Shown here: positions 35,140 to 44,759 of the stretch, piece after piece | Numbering within the stretch: the stretch's first letter is position 1 | How the letters are laid out: each line of letters starts with the position of its first letter | Assembly: GCF_010093535.1 (NCBI RefSeq) | Contig: NW_022985170.1 | Location: 724,016-788,015 of the forward strand | Direction: 5' to 3' | Source of the DNA: Lindgomyces ingoldianus | Taxonomy: Eukaryota; Ascomycota; Dothideomycetes; Pleosporales; Lindgomycetaceae | Length of the DNA: 64,000 nucleotides | Position numbers and translations under genes: made by a program | Notes under the pieces: model-generated | Databases searched by the model: none | What the model saw: the letters and a program-made list of their open reading frames with translations, nothing else | Told to the model about the DNA's origin: nothing

Positions 35140-36337
35140 ATGAAGATTTCAATTCTCACTCTCGGCTTCGGCCTCCTAACCTTCATCGACTCTACGCTTG
35201 CCTATCCAGGCATAAGAAACACGATACGCGAGATCGAAAAGAGGGTTGCACAAACGCCTCCCGATGGCAATAACGATGGGTCTACTCCCCCTGTCCTGAT
35301 AGGCGATCTGAAGAATGGCATCAGAACTCCGGTGGGCCAGACAATTGCCAATATCCTCCTCAAGACAGAATCTGGCCAAAGCAGCGAGGCAGGTTACACG
35401 CCACCTATAATCGGGTCAAAGAAGTGCAAACAAGACACATGCTGTGTGTGGTGGTACGTCTCACAGGCCCTCACAATAATTTTCAAAGGGCCATCGGGTC
35501 GATGCAACAAGAATGCACGAGCTGCGGTACGCCTTGGCTTCCACGATGCCGGTACGTGGTCTCAACCGCTGGCGGACTCTGGCTCGGATTTTGGAGGGGC
35601 AGATGGCAGTATTGCTCTTTCCTCGGATGAAATTAATCGAGGAGAGAACAATGGCCTACAGGATATCATTGGGAAGATGAAGATAATAAAGGCTACTTTC
35701 GGCGTCGGCATGGGCGATCTCATTCAATTTGCAGGTATTCACGCTACCGTTAGTCAGTACTTCTACGATCTGCTCGTCCCTGGATGCCATAACTAAAACC
35801 CTTGTAGCTTGCCCTCTTGGACCACGCATCAGATTCTTTGCTGGACGCAAAGACAGCAGCAAATCAGCGCCAAACAACCTGCTTCCTGGCGTGAACGACA
35901 GCGCAGATAAGCTCATCCAACTCTTCCAGGACAAGACAATCGCACCCCATGATCTTGTCGCTCTCCTTGGCGCGCATACAACTAGCCAACAATTCTTCGT
36001 GGACCCGAAGCGGAAAGGCGAGCCCCAAGACGGCACTCCTGGAATCTGGGATACTCTGTTCTACAACCAAACCATGGGCACTGGCCCTCTACCTAAGAAA
36101 GTTTTCCGCTTCGCAAGTGACATCGTCATTTCTCAGGATTCACGCACTAAGAGCGAGTGGGTTCAGTTTGCTGGCCCTGGAGGCCAGTCGCATTGGAACG
36201 ACGACTATGCTCATTCCTACATCCGCCTTTCCATGCTCGGCGTGAACAATATGAATAGTATGACGGAATGTACGAAAGTCTTGCCTGCCGCGCAATCGAC
36301 TTTCAAGGGCGCAGGTGAACTTCTTGTTGAGGAGTGA
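35140..36337 (+). CDS. Secreted class II heme peroxidase (fungal ligninase-like), junction doubtful
   Basis: Extracellular heme peroxidase of the lignin/manganese-peroxidase superfamily branch. A signal peptide (1-21, MKISILTLGFGLLTFIDSTLA) precedes a Cys-rich start with KKCKQDTCCVWW. The distal site RLGFHDAGTWS has the catalytic Arg and His, with the Ca2+-site GGADGSI next. The proximal helix DLVALLGAHTTSQQFF carries the heme-ligand His. The C-terminal part contains WVQFAGPGGQSHWNDDYAHS. The only GT-AG intron that keeps frame is 35735-35807 (374 aa), but it cuts out GIHATV from helix E, where the family needs about nine residues between QF and CP. The better exon edge (35748, donor GTTAGT) is one base out of frame with acceptor 35807. 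A one-base loss at the boundary, or a consensus error, is likely. Confidence 0.82.
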
Positions 36338-36852
36338 GCAACGCCAGAGTTCCTTAGTTGTTTGATTTGCTTCGGAAATAGTTAGATGTTGGCAAAACGG
36401 AGGAATGGCGTTAGTGGATACTGAACTCATGATAACATGATGGCTACTACGAAGGTAGCGAAAGTACTTTCTTGTACCCTATTAATTTCTAGTCTATTAA
36501 TAAAATAATGTTTTAACAATCTCAATGAGTAGTGAAACTGGACAGTGAAAGTGAACTGATTTGCACTGGGCTTCGATGATGGACGTTAATTAGTTCGCAA
36601 CCCCGGCCCGACCTCGGCATTAGCATCCCCGCTGGGGAGAGTTCACGTTCACCGCGAGGGCTCAACCAAGCTGATTGTCGAACAACCTCACAATACCAAT
36701 CCCTGGTATTGTGCCGCCACTCCCGTCCCCATGTTAAATTCTGCGTGTCCGCTTGCTTGAGCTTCTTCGCATAAAAATACAAGGGCTGCTACTTCCTCGG
36801 CACACCACAGCCCGGCTTTCCTCAGTATCCAACCACTACGACTCCAGACAAA
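36338..36852. other. Intergenic between peroxidase and cyclin
   Basis: Contains the peroxidase 3' UTR (AT-rich, AATAAAATAA near 36500) and the cyclin promoter. Nothing else was seen. Confidence 0.4.
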
Positions 36853-37877
36853 ATGCACCTTACCGGAGATACTTCCTCAAGCCAGCGACCTTCGGGACGC
36901 GAGCCGCCACGACCCCCGCCTCCTGCTGTCGTCGAAGCCGAACAGCAGTGGATCTTTACTGAAGAGGAGCTCCTCCAGGCTCCGTCAATCGTAGATGGCA
37001 TGTCCCCGGATGAAGAGAGGACGCTCCGAAAGAAAGGAGTCAACTTCATTTTGCAGGTCGGAATGATGCTAAAGCTGCCGCAAACCACCCTGAGCACGGC
37101 TTCTGTGTTCTTCAACAGGTATCTGATGCGAAAGAGCCTCAAGCCATCGGCGGGCTACAAGCCACTTCACCACTATGTAAGTCTAGATAAAATCTTCACT
37201 TTGGGGCCTTTCCTGACACTCTAAAGCAAATTGCCGCGACTGCCCTCTTCCTTGCGACCAAAGTCGAAGAAAACTGTCGAAAAATGAAAGAGCTGGTCAT
37301 CGCCTGCGTCCGCGTTGCTCTCAAAGATCCGAACAAACTCGTTGATGAGCAGACGAAAGATTTCTGGAAATGGAGAGACACAATCTTGTACAGCGAAGAC
37401 GTCCTACTCGAGACGATATGCTTCGACCTCTCAATCGAACCACCATACAAAACTATGTACGAGATGCTCAAGTATTATGGCATCGAGCACAACAAGCGCC
37501 TTAGAAACGCATCTTGGGCCTTCCTCAGCGACTCCTGCCTTACCGAACTCTGTCTCCTGTTCACTTCGCGAACAATAGCCGCCGCATCGCTCTTTGCTGG
37601 CGCGCGCATGGCTGAGGTCGACATTCCGGGCGAGAATGGAAAACCATGGTGGGAAGTCCAGCATGTCAAACTGCGAGACATCCGTAGAGCTTGCAACATG
37701 ATGGCAGACATATACGAGGCGACGGCACCGAAGGATGGAGAGAGGAGCATATACGTAGGTCTCCATACCCCAGAGGATGCGGATCCGACTGGGGCTTAAC
37801 TCTGTTTCTAGGCTCCTGAGCAGGTGACGGTGAATGGAAATGAGGACCCGAGTGAAGAGGGGGAAGTTGAGGAGTAG
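36853..37877 (+). CDS. Cyclin of transcriptional CDK9-type kinase (Pch1/cyclin T-like)
   Basis: Regulatory cyclin of a P-TEFb-like kinase that phosphorylates RNA polymerase II and elongation factors. Three exons, 36853-37176, 37227-37754, 37812-37877; 305 aa. Intron 1 (50 nt) joins KPLHHY to QIAATALFLATKVEEN, the centre of the first cyclin box. The protein begins with a Pro-rich leader, then WIFTEEELLQAPSIVDGM and the conserved RKKGVNFILQVGMMLKLPQ and ASVFFNRYL helices. LLETICFDLSIEPPY starts the second cyclin fold. I prefer the last intron (37755-37811, GTAGGT donor, CTTAAC branch, CTAG acceptor), giving the tail APEQVTVNG and ending EEGEVEE. Reading through instead stops at 37799 with a different tail. 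Pch1 is my closest match; cyclin K/L cannot be fully excluded. Confidence 0.88.
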
Positions 37878-39153
37878 ACACAAGTTGGGGTTGTCCTTGG
37901 GGATTATCTGGCGTACTGTGATGCATTTTCATGGCTGGCTGGCTGGGCTCTGGGGATCTCAGCATGGCGTTTTGGTTCTGGAAACACGATACCATGGATA
38001 ACAGGGTTGTGTGAGCGCGCATTTTGGCAGTCCTGGCAGCCCATTTTTATACTTTGCTTTCAGTAAGAAATTGATTATGATTTTCTTTTGAGAGCCAGGG
38101 GGTTCCGCATATCTCCTTGAAGGTCTCCTGTAGTCCGACTCGCACGAATAGGTGAGGCTTGGGGGTGTTCTTGCTCAATTTAGGCTTGCTTGAATTTCCC
38201 CGTTGCGCCTCGTTCCTTCTTCTAATAAAGGTAAAAATCGGGCCTAGGTACCGATCTAGGCAGGAGCATGCCGCAATATAGATAGGTTAACTTGGAGTCT
38301 TAGGAAGGAAGATTAACCCCCAAGAAACCCCAAAATAATTCAAGACCTGCAATTATGCCTCAATTGGAGCTTGTGGGGCAAATCCCGGAAACATCTTACT
38401 CGAAGTGTTACATCCCAGAGTTTGACGACATTGCACCTAAGATAATGGACATGATGGATTTAGCGGCATCATGCCAAATCACTATTGATACTTACAGGAC
38501 GAATATGCACATATTCACTGGAGCTATAGTATGGGTATTCCCAGTATTACTTACTTCCATAGTACAAGAATGAGCCTTGGCAGTTTGAATAGTTTGAAAT
38601 ACATTTTGTTCATCATCTTGACAGAATAGAGGGCATGGGAAAGATATGGATCTTGACGCCGTCTATGCGCTGCTGTACGAGGTTGTGCCCTAATGCGGAG
38701 GTTGCGGACTTGGGGAGGTCGAGACAGATGCAGGGATGCAAACTCCAAGTACCTGATTAAGCTCTCTCTCTGATAACCTAGTGGCAGCCGGGCATGTGTC
38801 TGGCGTATTCCAGGATTGAAATACGAGTTCACTTTGTGAGACGACATTGGCTTGATCCTTGAACACAATAAAGTCATCGGAAGAATGATTGCTGGGGTTC
38901 TGCTTTGTGATTGCCACACTCTGGAGCGGGTATTGATAGAATAGGTCAACCTTAAGTGAATGGTTGGAGACATGTCACAAAGAAGTGGGCTCGACATCTC
39001 TCGGGTTGCCCAAGTGCTTAGTTTCACCAACTGAGGTACGGAGGACGCGCAAGGGTGGCCAGCCAGTCTACAACCTGCCATGGTTCAGCATCGCAGCCCT
39101 TTACACTAGTCCCATAACCCTACTCTTATATTCTACCTCCTTGTTCTCCCTCC
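37878..39153. other. Convergent intergenic region, 1.3 kb
   Basis: Lies between the 3' ends of the cyclin and the hydrolase. The frame at 38355-38573 has no recognisable features. Nothing supported. Confidence 0.4.
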
Positions 39154-40638
39154 CTATAGCATAGGCCTAACATCTATCATCCCATCCCCACTCCCACTCC
39201 TCCCAACCCTCCTCTCCAGCCTCTCCCGCCCTTCCCTCATCATTATACTAACCTCCCCATCCGTCAACTCAATCAACCTCTCGACGTTAACCTCCCTCAT
39301 CACCAAACTCTTCACTGTTACAAGACACGCACTTGCCCTCACATCCAGTGGCTTCTCAACCACAATTTTACAAAATGCGCCTAACTCCAAGAAATGCAAC
39401 CGAGAAGCCTCGAGACTCTCGAGCATCATCGCAAAACAATGCGGCATGGCTTCGAACTCGCGCCAAACGATTTTGCCGCCTTGGAAGGAGATGCGGCGGG
39501 CTAGGACCGCGTCTTCGTCGCGCAGCATTTCTTGCCCGAGGGAGAAGAATATGGGGGGGGAGGACGTCCAGTCCTTTGCCGCGAGGGGTGAGACGAGCGG
39601 ATGGCAAAGTGCAGAGCCTTCGCAATATAGATCTGCGCGGGGAGGGTCGACGGGCCATGCAGAACAGGGCGGGTAGTTCATGTGGTAGGTTTGGCTCGGG
39701 GGTGGGAGGTAGTCGTATTTCCGGAGGGATTCGATAGACGGGAGGGACCGGGTTACGTCGAGCCATGGGGAGGTTAGGGCTAGGGCTGCTGGGATCGGGA
39801 TCTCGACATCTTTGCCGTTGAATTTCACGGTTTTGGAGGGGTTCGTTCGGTGGATCTGTAGGATCGTTTGGAGCAGTGCGGTTGCCAGCAAGCCGCCTGC
39901 AGAGTCGCCACCAATAATAATCTCCGATGCTGGTATGGGGTTGTGCGGTGTGCCTGGTGGTGGATACAGCAACGACAGATATGCCGTCAGTGCATCCAGC
40001 AGCGCAGCTGGAAACGGATTCTGCGGTGACAAGCGATACCGCACCGAGAATACGCGTCCTCCGGTCGCTTTCGCAATTTTGCTCGTCACAGGTCGATATG
40101 TCGCTGGATCCAGAAGATACATAGCACCACCGTGAAAGTACAATAGCGTGACCCGAGACTGCACTTCTTTCATCAAATTCTCATACTTCTCTTTTTCCGA
40201 CAGTCCTGCAGGTTCAGGCTCATTTTCAGAAACTCCGCCTCTATACCCATTCCACTCCGCCTCCAATGGCACGGCATCAGGCGGGGTATACATATCCTTT
40301 CCACATCCACCCTCATTCTCACCCCCCATATCCTCAATCGCTTTAAATAATATCTGGCGTAAATCATCCTCACCAGGAACCTCGCACTTGACCTTACTCA
40401 CCCAGACTCTCCCTTTCACACCTGGATCTTTTGTCGTGAGCCATTGTTGTTTTGTGATGCTCTGTTGTTTTGCGGTTGGGCCAAGCATCTGTCGGACGAT
40501 TTCTATTGTGAGTTCTGTTCGGAGATCCCATTTTGTGGCATTTTCAGATAGGGAGAGTGTGTGCAGGAGAGCAATTTTGCATATGAAGGGGAGTTTGGGG
40601 AGGAGGAGTTTGAACATGGTCAAAGGAGAAGATTCCAT
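39154..40638 (-). CDS. Alpha/beta hydrolase fold-3 (hormone-sensitive-lipase type esterase)
   Basis: Intronless, 494 aa from the ATG at 40638. Serine esterase/lipase/deacetylase of the HSL family. The oxyanion-hole motif HGG appears in VTLLYFHGGAMYLLDPATYR. The nucleophile Ser is in EIIIGGDSAGGLLATALL. The catalytic Asp is probably in SLGQEMLRDED, and the His is in FEAMPHCFAMML. Arg-Tyr-Arg-Leu (VFSVRYRLSPQNPFPAAL) after HGG is typical. The N-terminal ~110 residues are helical and partly hydrophobic (LLLPKLPFICKIALLHTL), possibly a membrane anchor or cap. The substrate is unknown. Only about 240 bp separate its start from the transposon at 40878. Confidence 0.88.
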   Translation of the reverse strand: MESSPLTMFKLLLPKLPFICKIALLHTLSLSENATKWDLRTELTIEIVRQMLGPTAKQQSITKQQWLTTKDPGVKGRVWVSKVKCEVPGEDDLRQILFKAIEDMGGENEGGCGKDMYTPPDAVPLEAEWNGYRGGVSENEPEPAGLSEKEKYENLMKEVQSRVTLLYFHGGAMYLLDPATYRPVTSKIAKATGGRVFSVRYRLSPQNPFPAALLDALTAYLSLLYPPPGTPHNPIPASEIIIGGDSAGGLLATALLQTILQIHRTNPSKTVKFNGKDVEIPIPAALALTSPWLDVTRSLPSIESLRKYDYLPPPSQTYHMNYPPCSAWPVDPPRADLYCEGSALCHPLVSPLAAKDWTSSPPIFFSLGQEMLRDEDAVLARRISFQGGKIVWREFEAMPHCFAMMLESLEASRLHFLELGAFCKIVVEKPLDVRASACLVTVKSLVMREVNVERLIELTDGEVSIMMREGRERLERRVGRSGSGDGMIDVRPML

Positions 40639-40877
40639 AGTGGCAAGAGAGTATGTCAAGGGATTGGTGAGATAGGTCTTGTTTGGCAATTGAGTAGGAT
40701 GGCGTAGGAGGTGTTGAGGGGATGTTAGGGTAGAGGGATGAGGAGGATGCTGGGATTAGGCAGAGAAGGAACTGGATAGAGGGAAGTGCAGTGTAGTGTA
40801 ACAGATAAAGTGTTGATGCGACATTGTTAGTGTGATGACAGACGAGCCGAGGTATGTAGCGGATGCAAACATCGACG

Positions 40878-40966
40878 GAATCTGTTATATGCATTAATCG
40901 GTGGATCCTTGGCGCGTCATCGGCAAATTCCCTCCGCCCCCCCAAATTTTGCAGTAACCACTAAAT
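40878..40966 (+). repeat. Left terminal inverted repeat of the Tc1/mariner element
   Basis: Matches the reverse complement of 44220-44308 at 84 of 89 positions. It contains a BamHI-like GGATCC core and a G/C-rich block CCTCCGCCCCCC. Confidence 0.9.
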
Positions 40967-41256
40967 ATGCCTATAACGCGCTTAGTATTAACATAATCTG
41001 TCACTATTACTACTATGTAAGTTAAGGCTGTAAACTTACTAGTATATAGCCTATACTAACTTTTTTTTAGTGTTATAGCTACTCTTAGTTAACCTTAATA
41101 GCTTAAACTAGTGCCTAAGCTACAGAGGGCGTCCTAGGGGTAGCTACGCGTATAAGAACTAGTACTTTTTGTTAGCTAACAGCTAAGCAAGCTAGTGCTA
41201 GTAAGGCAACAGCGCGTTAGCGTAAGTTAGTTAGCTAGCGTAGGCCTGTAGCAGTT

Positions 41257-42460
41257 GTGGTTACTTACAGGAGTCCTCCAGCCCAAAAGCAGTCTCGCGC
41301 AGCCCCCAGGTCAGCTATACGGCCTGCTGCTACTCCATCGATTGAGCTAGTATCTATCCCATCGTCGCCGCTCCCATCATCTCCCCCGATAGTTGATCCT
41401 ACTCCGCCTGCTCCGCCTGCTCCGCTAGTCGCTCCACCTGCCCAATCAGTTCTCCAGTCATCCCCGCCACTAGATGAACCTAAATATAAGATTAATATAG
41501 CGTACAACCTGCGTGTAAACAAGGTAAGTGTAGTAGATAATTTAGAGTTAGTTAATTACACTTTCTTTCTTATACTAACTATAAAGAATAAAGTAGATGC
41601 TATAATTATTAACCCTATATTAAGTATTAACAGTAGGGACTATAAGGTGTTAAGTTGCGCTGTTAGCTATTAAGTAGACTAATTAAAAAGTACCTAGTAG
41701 ATGTTAATAATTAACAACTTTAGCTTTATAACTAAGCAGCGCCTGTTAGAGTAAGCAGACTAATACATATGTTAGTTTAGAGGGATTAAGCGCCTTAAAA
41801 TAAAAGTAGAAGTAAGACTTAAAGTATCTGCCTTATAGAAGGTCTTTCTGCGCAATAAATTAGTTAATAAGCTATTATTTAATATTCTAGAAACACTTAC
41901 AGATCTAAGGCGTACGCAGCAGCTGCTTAAGGAGGCTAAAAAGATAGAACAACAGGAGGCTATATTTACAGCTGCGGACTATGTCAGCTTAATTTACAGC
42001 TGCTAGGTCTGTATTAAGGCGCTCTGTAATAACTATAGCTACTAGTGCTAGGTTAATCTGCTTACTTATAAGCACTTTAAGATCTGCCCTACTAACACTA
42101 AGACTTAAGCAAAGCGTATTCTTAAGAGCATAAATAGTGTAAGTATTAAATATCTACTAACCTAGCTTGTTAACTACTAGAGGTAGAATATAAGTAATAA
42201 ACTGCGCGTAAACCTTTATAATTAGAGGGGCAAAGGCAAGAGGCCTAGGTTATTATTAGACTTTAGTAAAAAAAAACTATAAAAGCTAAGAAAGCAAATA
42301 GAACTTTAGTGTGTAAAAAACTAAATGTAGAGAATAAAGAAGAACAAGATAAAGTGTAAGAAGCAAAGAGAGTAGCGTAAGTTTAACTATAAGTTATGCT
42401 GTAGCTAGCTATTAAGCTAGCTATTTACTACTAGAGGTAGTTAGCTATACTCTTTACTCT
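41257..42460 (+). pseudogene. Second ORF of the transposon, function unknown, decayed
   Basis: An intact Pro/Ser-rich N-terminal part (41257-41520, ending SSPPLDEPKYKINIAYNL) leads into a mutated region. One frame there can be read through stops at probable Gln and Trp codons: FITKQRLLE, FRGIKRLKIKVEVRLKVSAL, KVFLRNKLVNKLLFNILETL, TDLRRTQQLLKEAKKIEQQ, then a Cys-containing stretch (LIYSC, VCIKALCNNYSY), and a basic tail rich in Arg/Lys. The helical, Gln-rich core followed by Cys/His-type spacing suggests a DNA-binding accessory protein, but I do not recognise the family. It is not part of a standard Tc1/mariner element. Confidence 0.55.
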
Positions 42461-43149
42461 ATAGCTAGTTTCCTAGTGTTTTCCCTCTGCATGTCCTGTT
42501 CTTGCCAGGCCTACCACCTACTGCTCCTTTAGCTGCTCTGCTAGCTGCTCTGCAAGCCCCTCTACAGCAGAGTACACTAACTACTTAACAAACTGTTAAT
42601 ATACTAGTCCTCTTATTAAGCCCTGTAACTAGTAGTAGACGTAATAATACATAGAAAACTATAAAGAAGTTTTTTAAGTAGTTAATTACTTAGTAACTAG
42701 AAGAAGACTAAGATAACTATAGTAGGGCAGTAAAAGTAGTAATTAAGTAAAAATAGATAATTAGAGATCTTTACTAGATGTTAAAGCTAAGTAGAGAGCT
42801 CTACTTTATTGCAGTAGGTATGTTTAAGTTAAAGGATAAAATAGTTTAGCATTTAGTTAATAATATACATAAGTTTAAACTAGTTTGTTATACTACAGTT
42901 AGTCTAGCAGCGTTGTGTAGTATAAGAGAGAAGTAGGGTAGCATTAATTATAGTTTATAGTATACACTAATAGTATTTTAATCTTAAAAATTAAATAGTT
43001 TACAGAGCTTCTGCCTTACACACTCTAACACTTTTTACTTAATATATAATCTACTAGCTGTGTACTTAAAGTGTTTTACAGTAAACCTATTGCATCTACT
43101 CTCCTATAGCGCTGCCTTTAAGAACTTTTTAAAGCTGTTAGAACTAAAT

Positions 43150-44000
43150 TAAGCTTTTATATATATATAATTTTTATAAATCTACGCCTTTAAAACTAAA
43201 AAAGTAAGCTTAATTAGGTTATAGTTAGGCAAGTATAGCAGCAGGTACTGCATAATATACCTAGCGCACTCTAGGACCTGCTAAACCTTATTATTTGTAT
43301 AAATTAAGATGTTATTAAGGACTATTACTATTAGTTTAAGGCTGTATGTTACTTAGAAAGTAGGAATTAGTTGCAGCTCTATCTATTGTATAAAGTCCTT
43401 TTAGTTAAAGTAGCCCTTCTTAATCCTAGTACATAGCAGGTATCCTCTTATTATATAGGCAGGCAGGATTGCCTAGGTAGCGCCTTGCTTTATATCCTAG
43501 GTATACTAAGACTTGTGGCCTACTAGGCTGTACGCGTAGTGCCTCTACTTAGTCTTCTTGTTAAATATTAACTTATTTAGAAACACTAAATCTTTAGCTG
43601 CAAACTGCCTTATTTTAACATAATATGCCTAGTGTAAATCTTTGTTGTAATTAATTAAGAAGGGCTGTAATGTGTAACAGTTTTAATTTATCTAATTAAG
43701 GTATTGTAAGACTATAGACTAGTTTACAAACACGCCTCTCTCTACCTTAAGCTAGCGTACAATCTTGTCTTAGTACATCTACCTACTCTGCATAAGCTTA
43801 TTAAAAAGAGCTTGCCTATCTGCCTTACTAATTTTTATAGGCTGCCCTAGCACGCCTTAAACTAGGCGTTAAACGCAGCTGTAATCTTATAGATTTAATA
43901 GTACGTTGTCTATAGCTTGCCTACTGCAGCCCTTACGCTCTGCAATTGCTTAAGGATGCTACCTAAGTAGCATAAATTAATATATATTAAGGCGTGTATA
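43150..44000 (-). pseudogene. Tc1/mariner-type transposase (DDE_3), inactivated
   Basis: Reading the minus strand from about 43970 gives, through many TAG/TAA codons at likely Gln and Trp positions: IAERKGCSRQAIDNVLLNL (helix-turn-helix region), LGQPIKISKADRQALFNKL, NYNKDLH-AYYVKIRQFAAK and DLVFLNKLIFNKKTK. Then ILPAYIIRGYLLCTRIKKGY, IELQLIPTF, LIVIVLNNILIYTNN and YLPNYNLIKLTFLVLKA follow. These correspond to the Tc1 catalytic blocks (LDES, VLDN, PDxNPIE). Each acidic residue appears as Asn, Asn and Lys, a G-to-A direction of change at all three, so the protein cannot be active even apart from the stops. Confidence 0.8.
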
Positions 44001-44219
44001 ATATAAGAGACTATAATTTAAAAATTAGGGACTAGGTAGTTAACAAGGTAGTTAACAAGGTAGGCAAGCAGAGACTCTATAGGCGCGATACATGTGGGAA
44101 CTAACTAACTACTACACTAAAGAATTGTTACTATACACCTTTTGCATAGGACTGTATAGCTTCACGTATATACTTACTATATAAGCAGGTATTGTTAGTT
44201 ACTAATGCTTTATTAGTAA

Positions 44220-44308
44220 ATTTAGTAGTTACTACAAAATTTAGGGGGGCGGAGGGAATTTGCCAATGACGCGCCAAGGATCCACCAATTAATGCATATA
44301 ACAGATTC
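44220..44308 (-). repeat. Right terminal inverted repeat of the Tc1/mariner element
   Basis: Partner of 40878-40966. On this copy five C positions of the left repeat are T (read on the same sense), so it has been mutated more. Confidence 0.9.
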
Positions 44309-44710
44309 TTAGCGCTCTGCGAGATCTGCTCTCCTCCCCTTCTAATTTTTGATGACAACGACGCCATTTAAATCTATAAGAGTCCTATAATTTTACCTCT
44401 TCTATATGTAGAATCTCTCATTTCCCTTTTTCAATTAATATTGCGTAGTTGCTAAGATATACAAGGGCTGTTATTCTACTCTTCTATAATTTAAGAGGGC
44501 TCGCTTAATAGTCTTAGGATAGTTACATAAAATGCACAGATTCTTAGCGTTTCGCAAATTTTACAAATCTGCTCTTAGCAGCAGCGTCTCTTTCTAATAT
44601 GGAATATGGATATTAATATTATATAGATAAGAGCTTATAGAGCTAGGGGTGTTATCTTTATTAAGAAATATATTTGCGTTGCTGAGATATAAAAGAAAAT
44701 GTGTTGGGGG
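44301..44710. repeat. Two diverged copies of a ~200-240 bp sequence
   Basis: The segment beginning CAGATTCTTAGCG at 44302 recurs at about 44542. Both have an ATGCA just before and proceed through AAATCTGCTCT/AGATCTGCTCT-like, TTCTAAT and GCTRAGATATA motifs near 44450 and 44690. The copies are clearly related but strongly diverged. Confidence 0.5.
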
Positions 44711-44759
44711 AAATGCAATTTTTGCGTACGCTAAATGTTTTGGGCTAAGGGTAATACGT

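Larger units (their letters stand above)
40878..44308. mobile_element. Tc1/mariner-class DNA transposon, 3.4 kb, mutated by C-to-T changes
   Basis: Two inverted repeats of 89 bp bound the element (40878-40966 and 44220-44308), 84 of 89 positions matching. All five differences are C on the left and T on the right. Inside, the minus strand carries a decayed Tc1/mariner (DDE_3-type) transposase and the plus strand a second decayed gene. Except for 41258-41520 the interior is TA-rich and almost lacks TGA, TGG, TCA and CCA, as expected from repeat-induced point mutation or a similar process. The outer 11 bases of both repeats form half of a palindrome (GAATCTGTTATA with its mirror), so the true ends may be the inner TGCATTAAT with TA target duplications. 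Element boundaries against ordinary-composition flanks are sharp. Confidence 0.85.

Noticed and set aside
35140..35796. A complete short peroxidase of 218 aa ending at 35796
   Set aside because: It would lack the proximal His; the following frame clearly continues the same family.
41000..44200. An LTR or non-LTR retrotransposon as explanation for the AT-rich block
   Set aside because: The ends are inverted, not direct, repeats, and the minus-strand frame matches DDE_3 transposase blocks; no reverse-transcriptase YxDD-like region was found.
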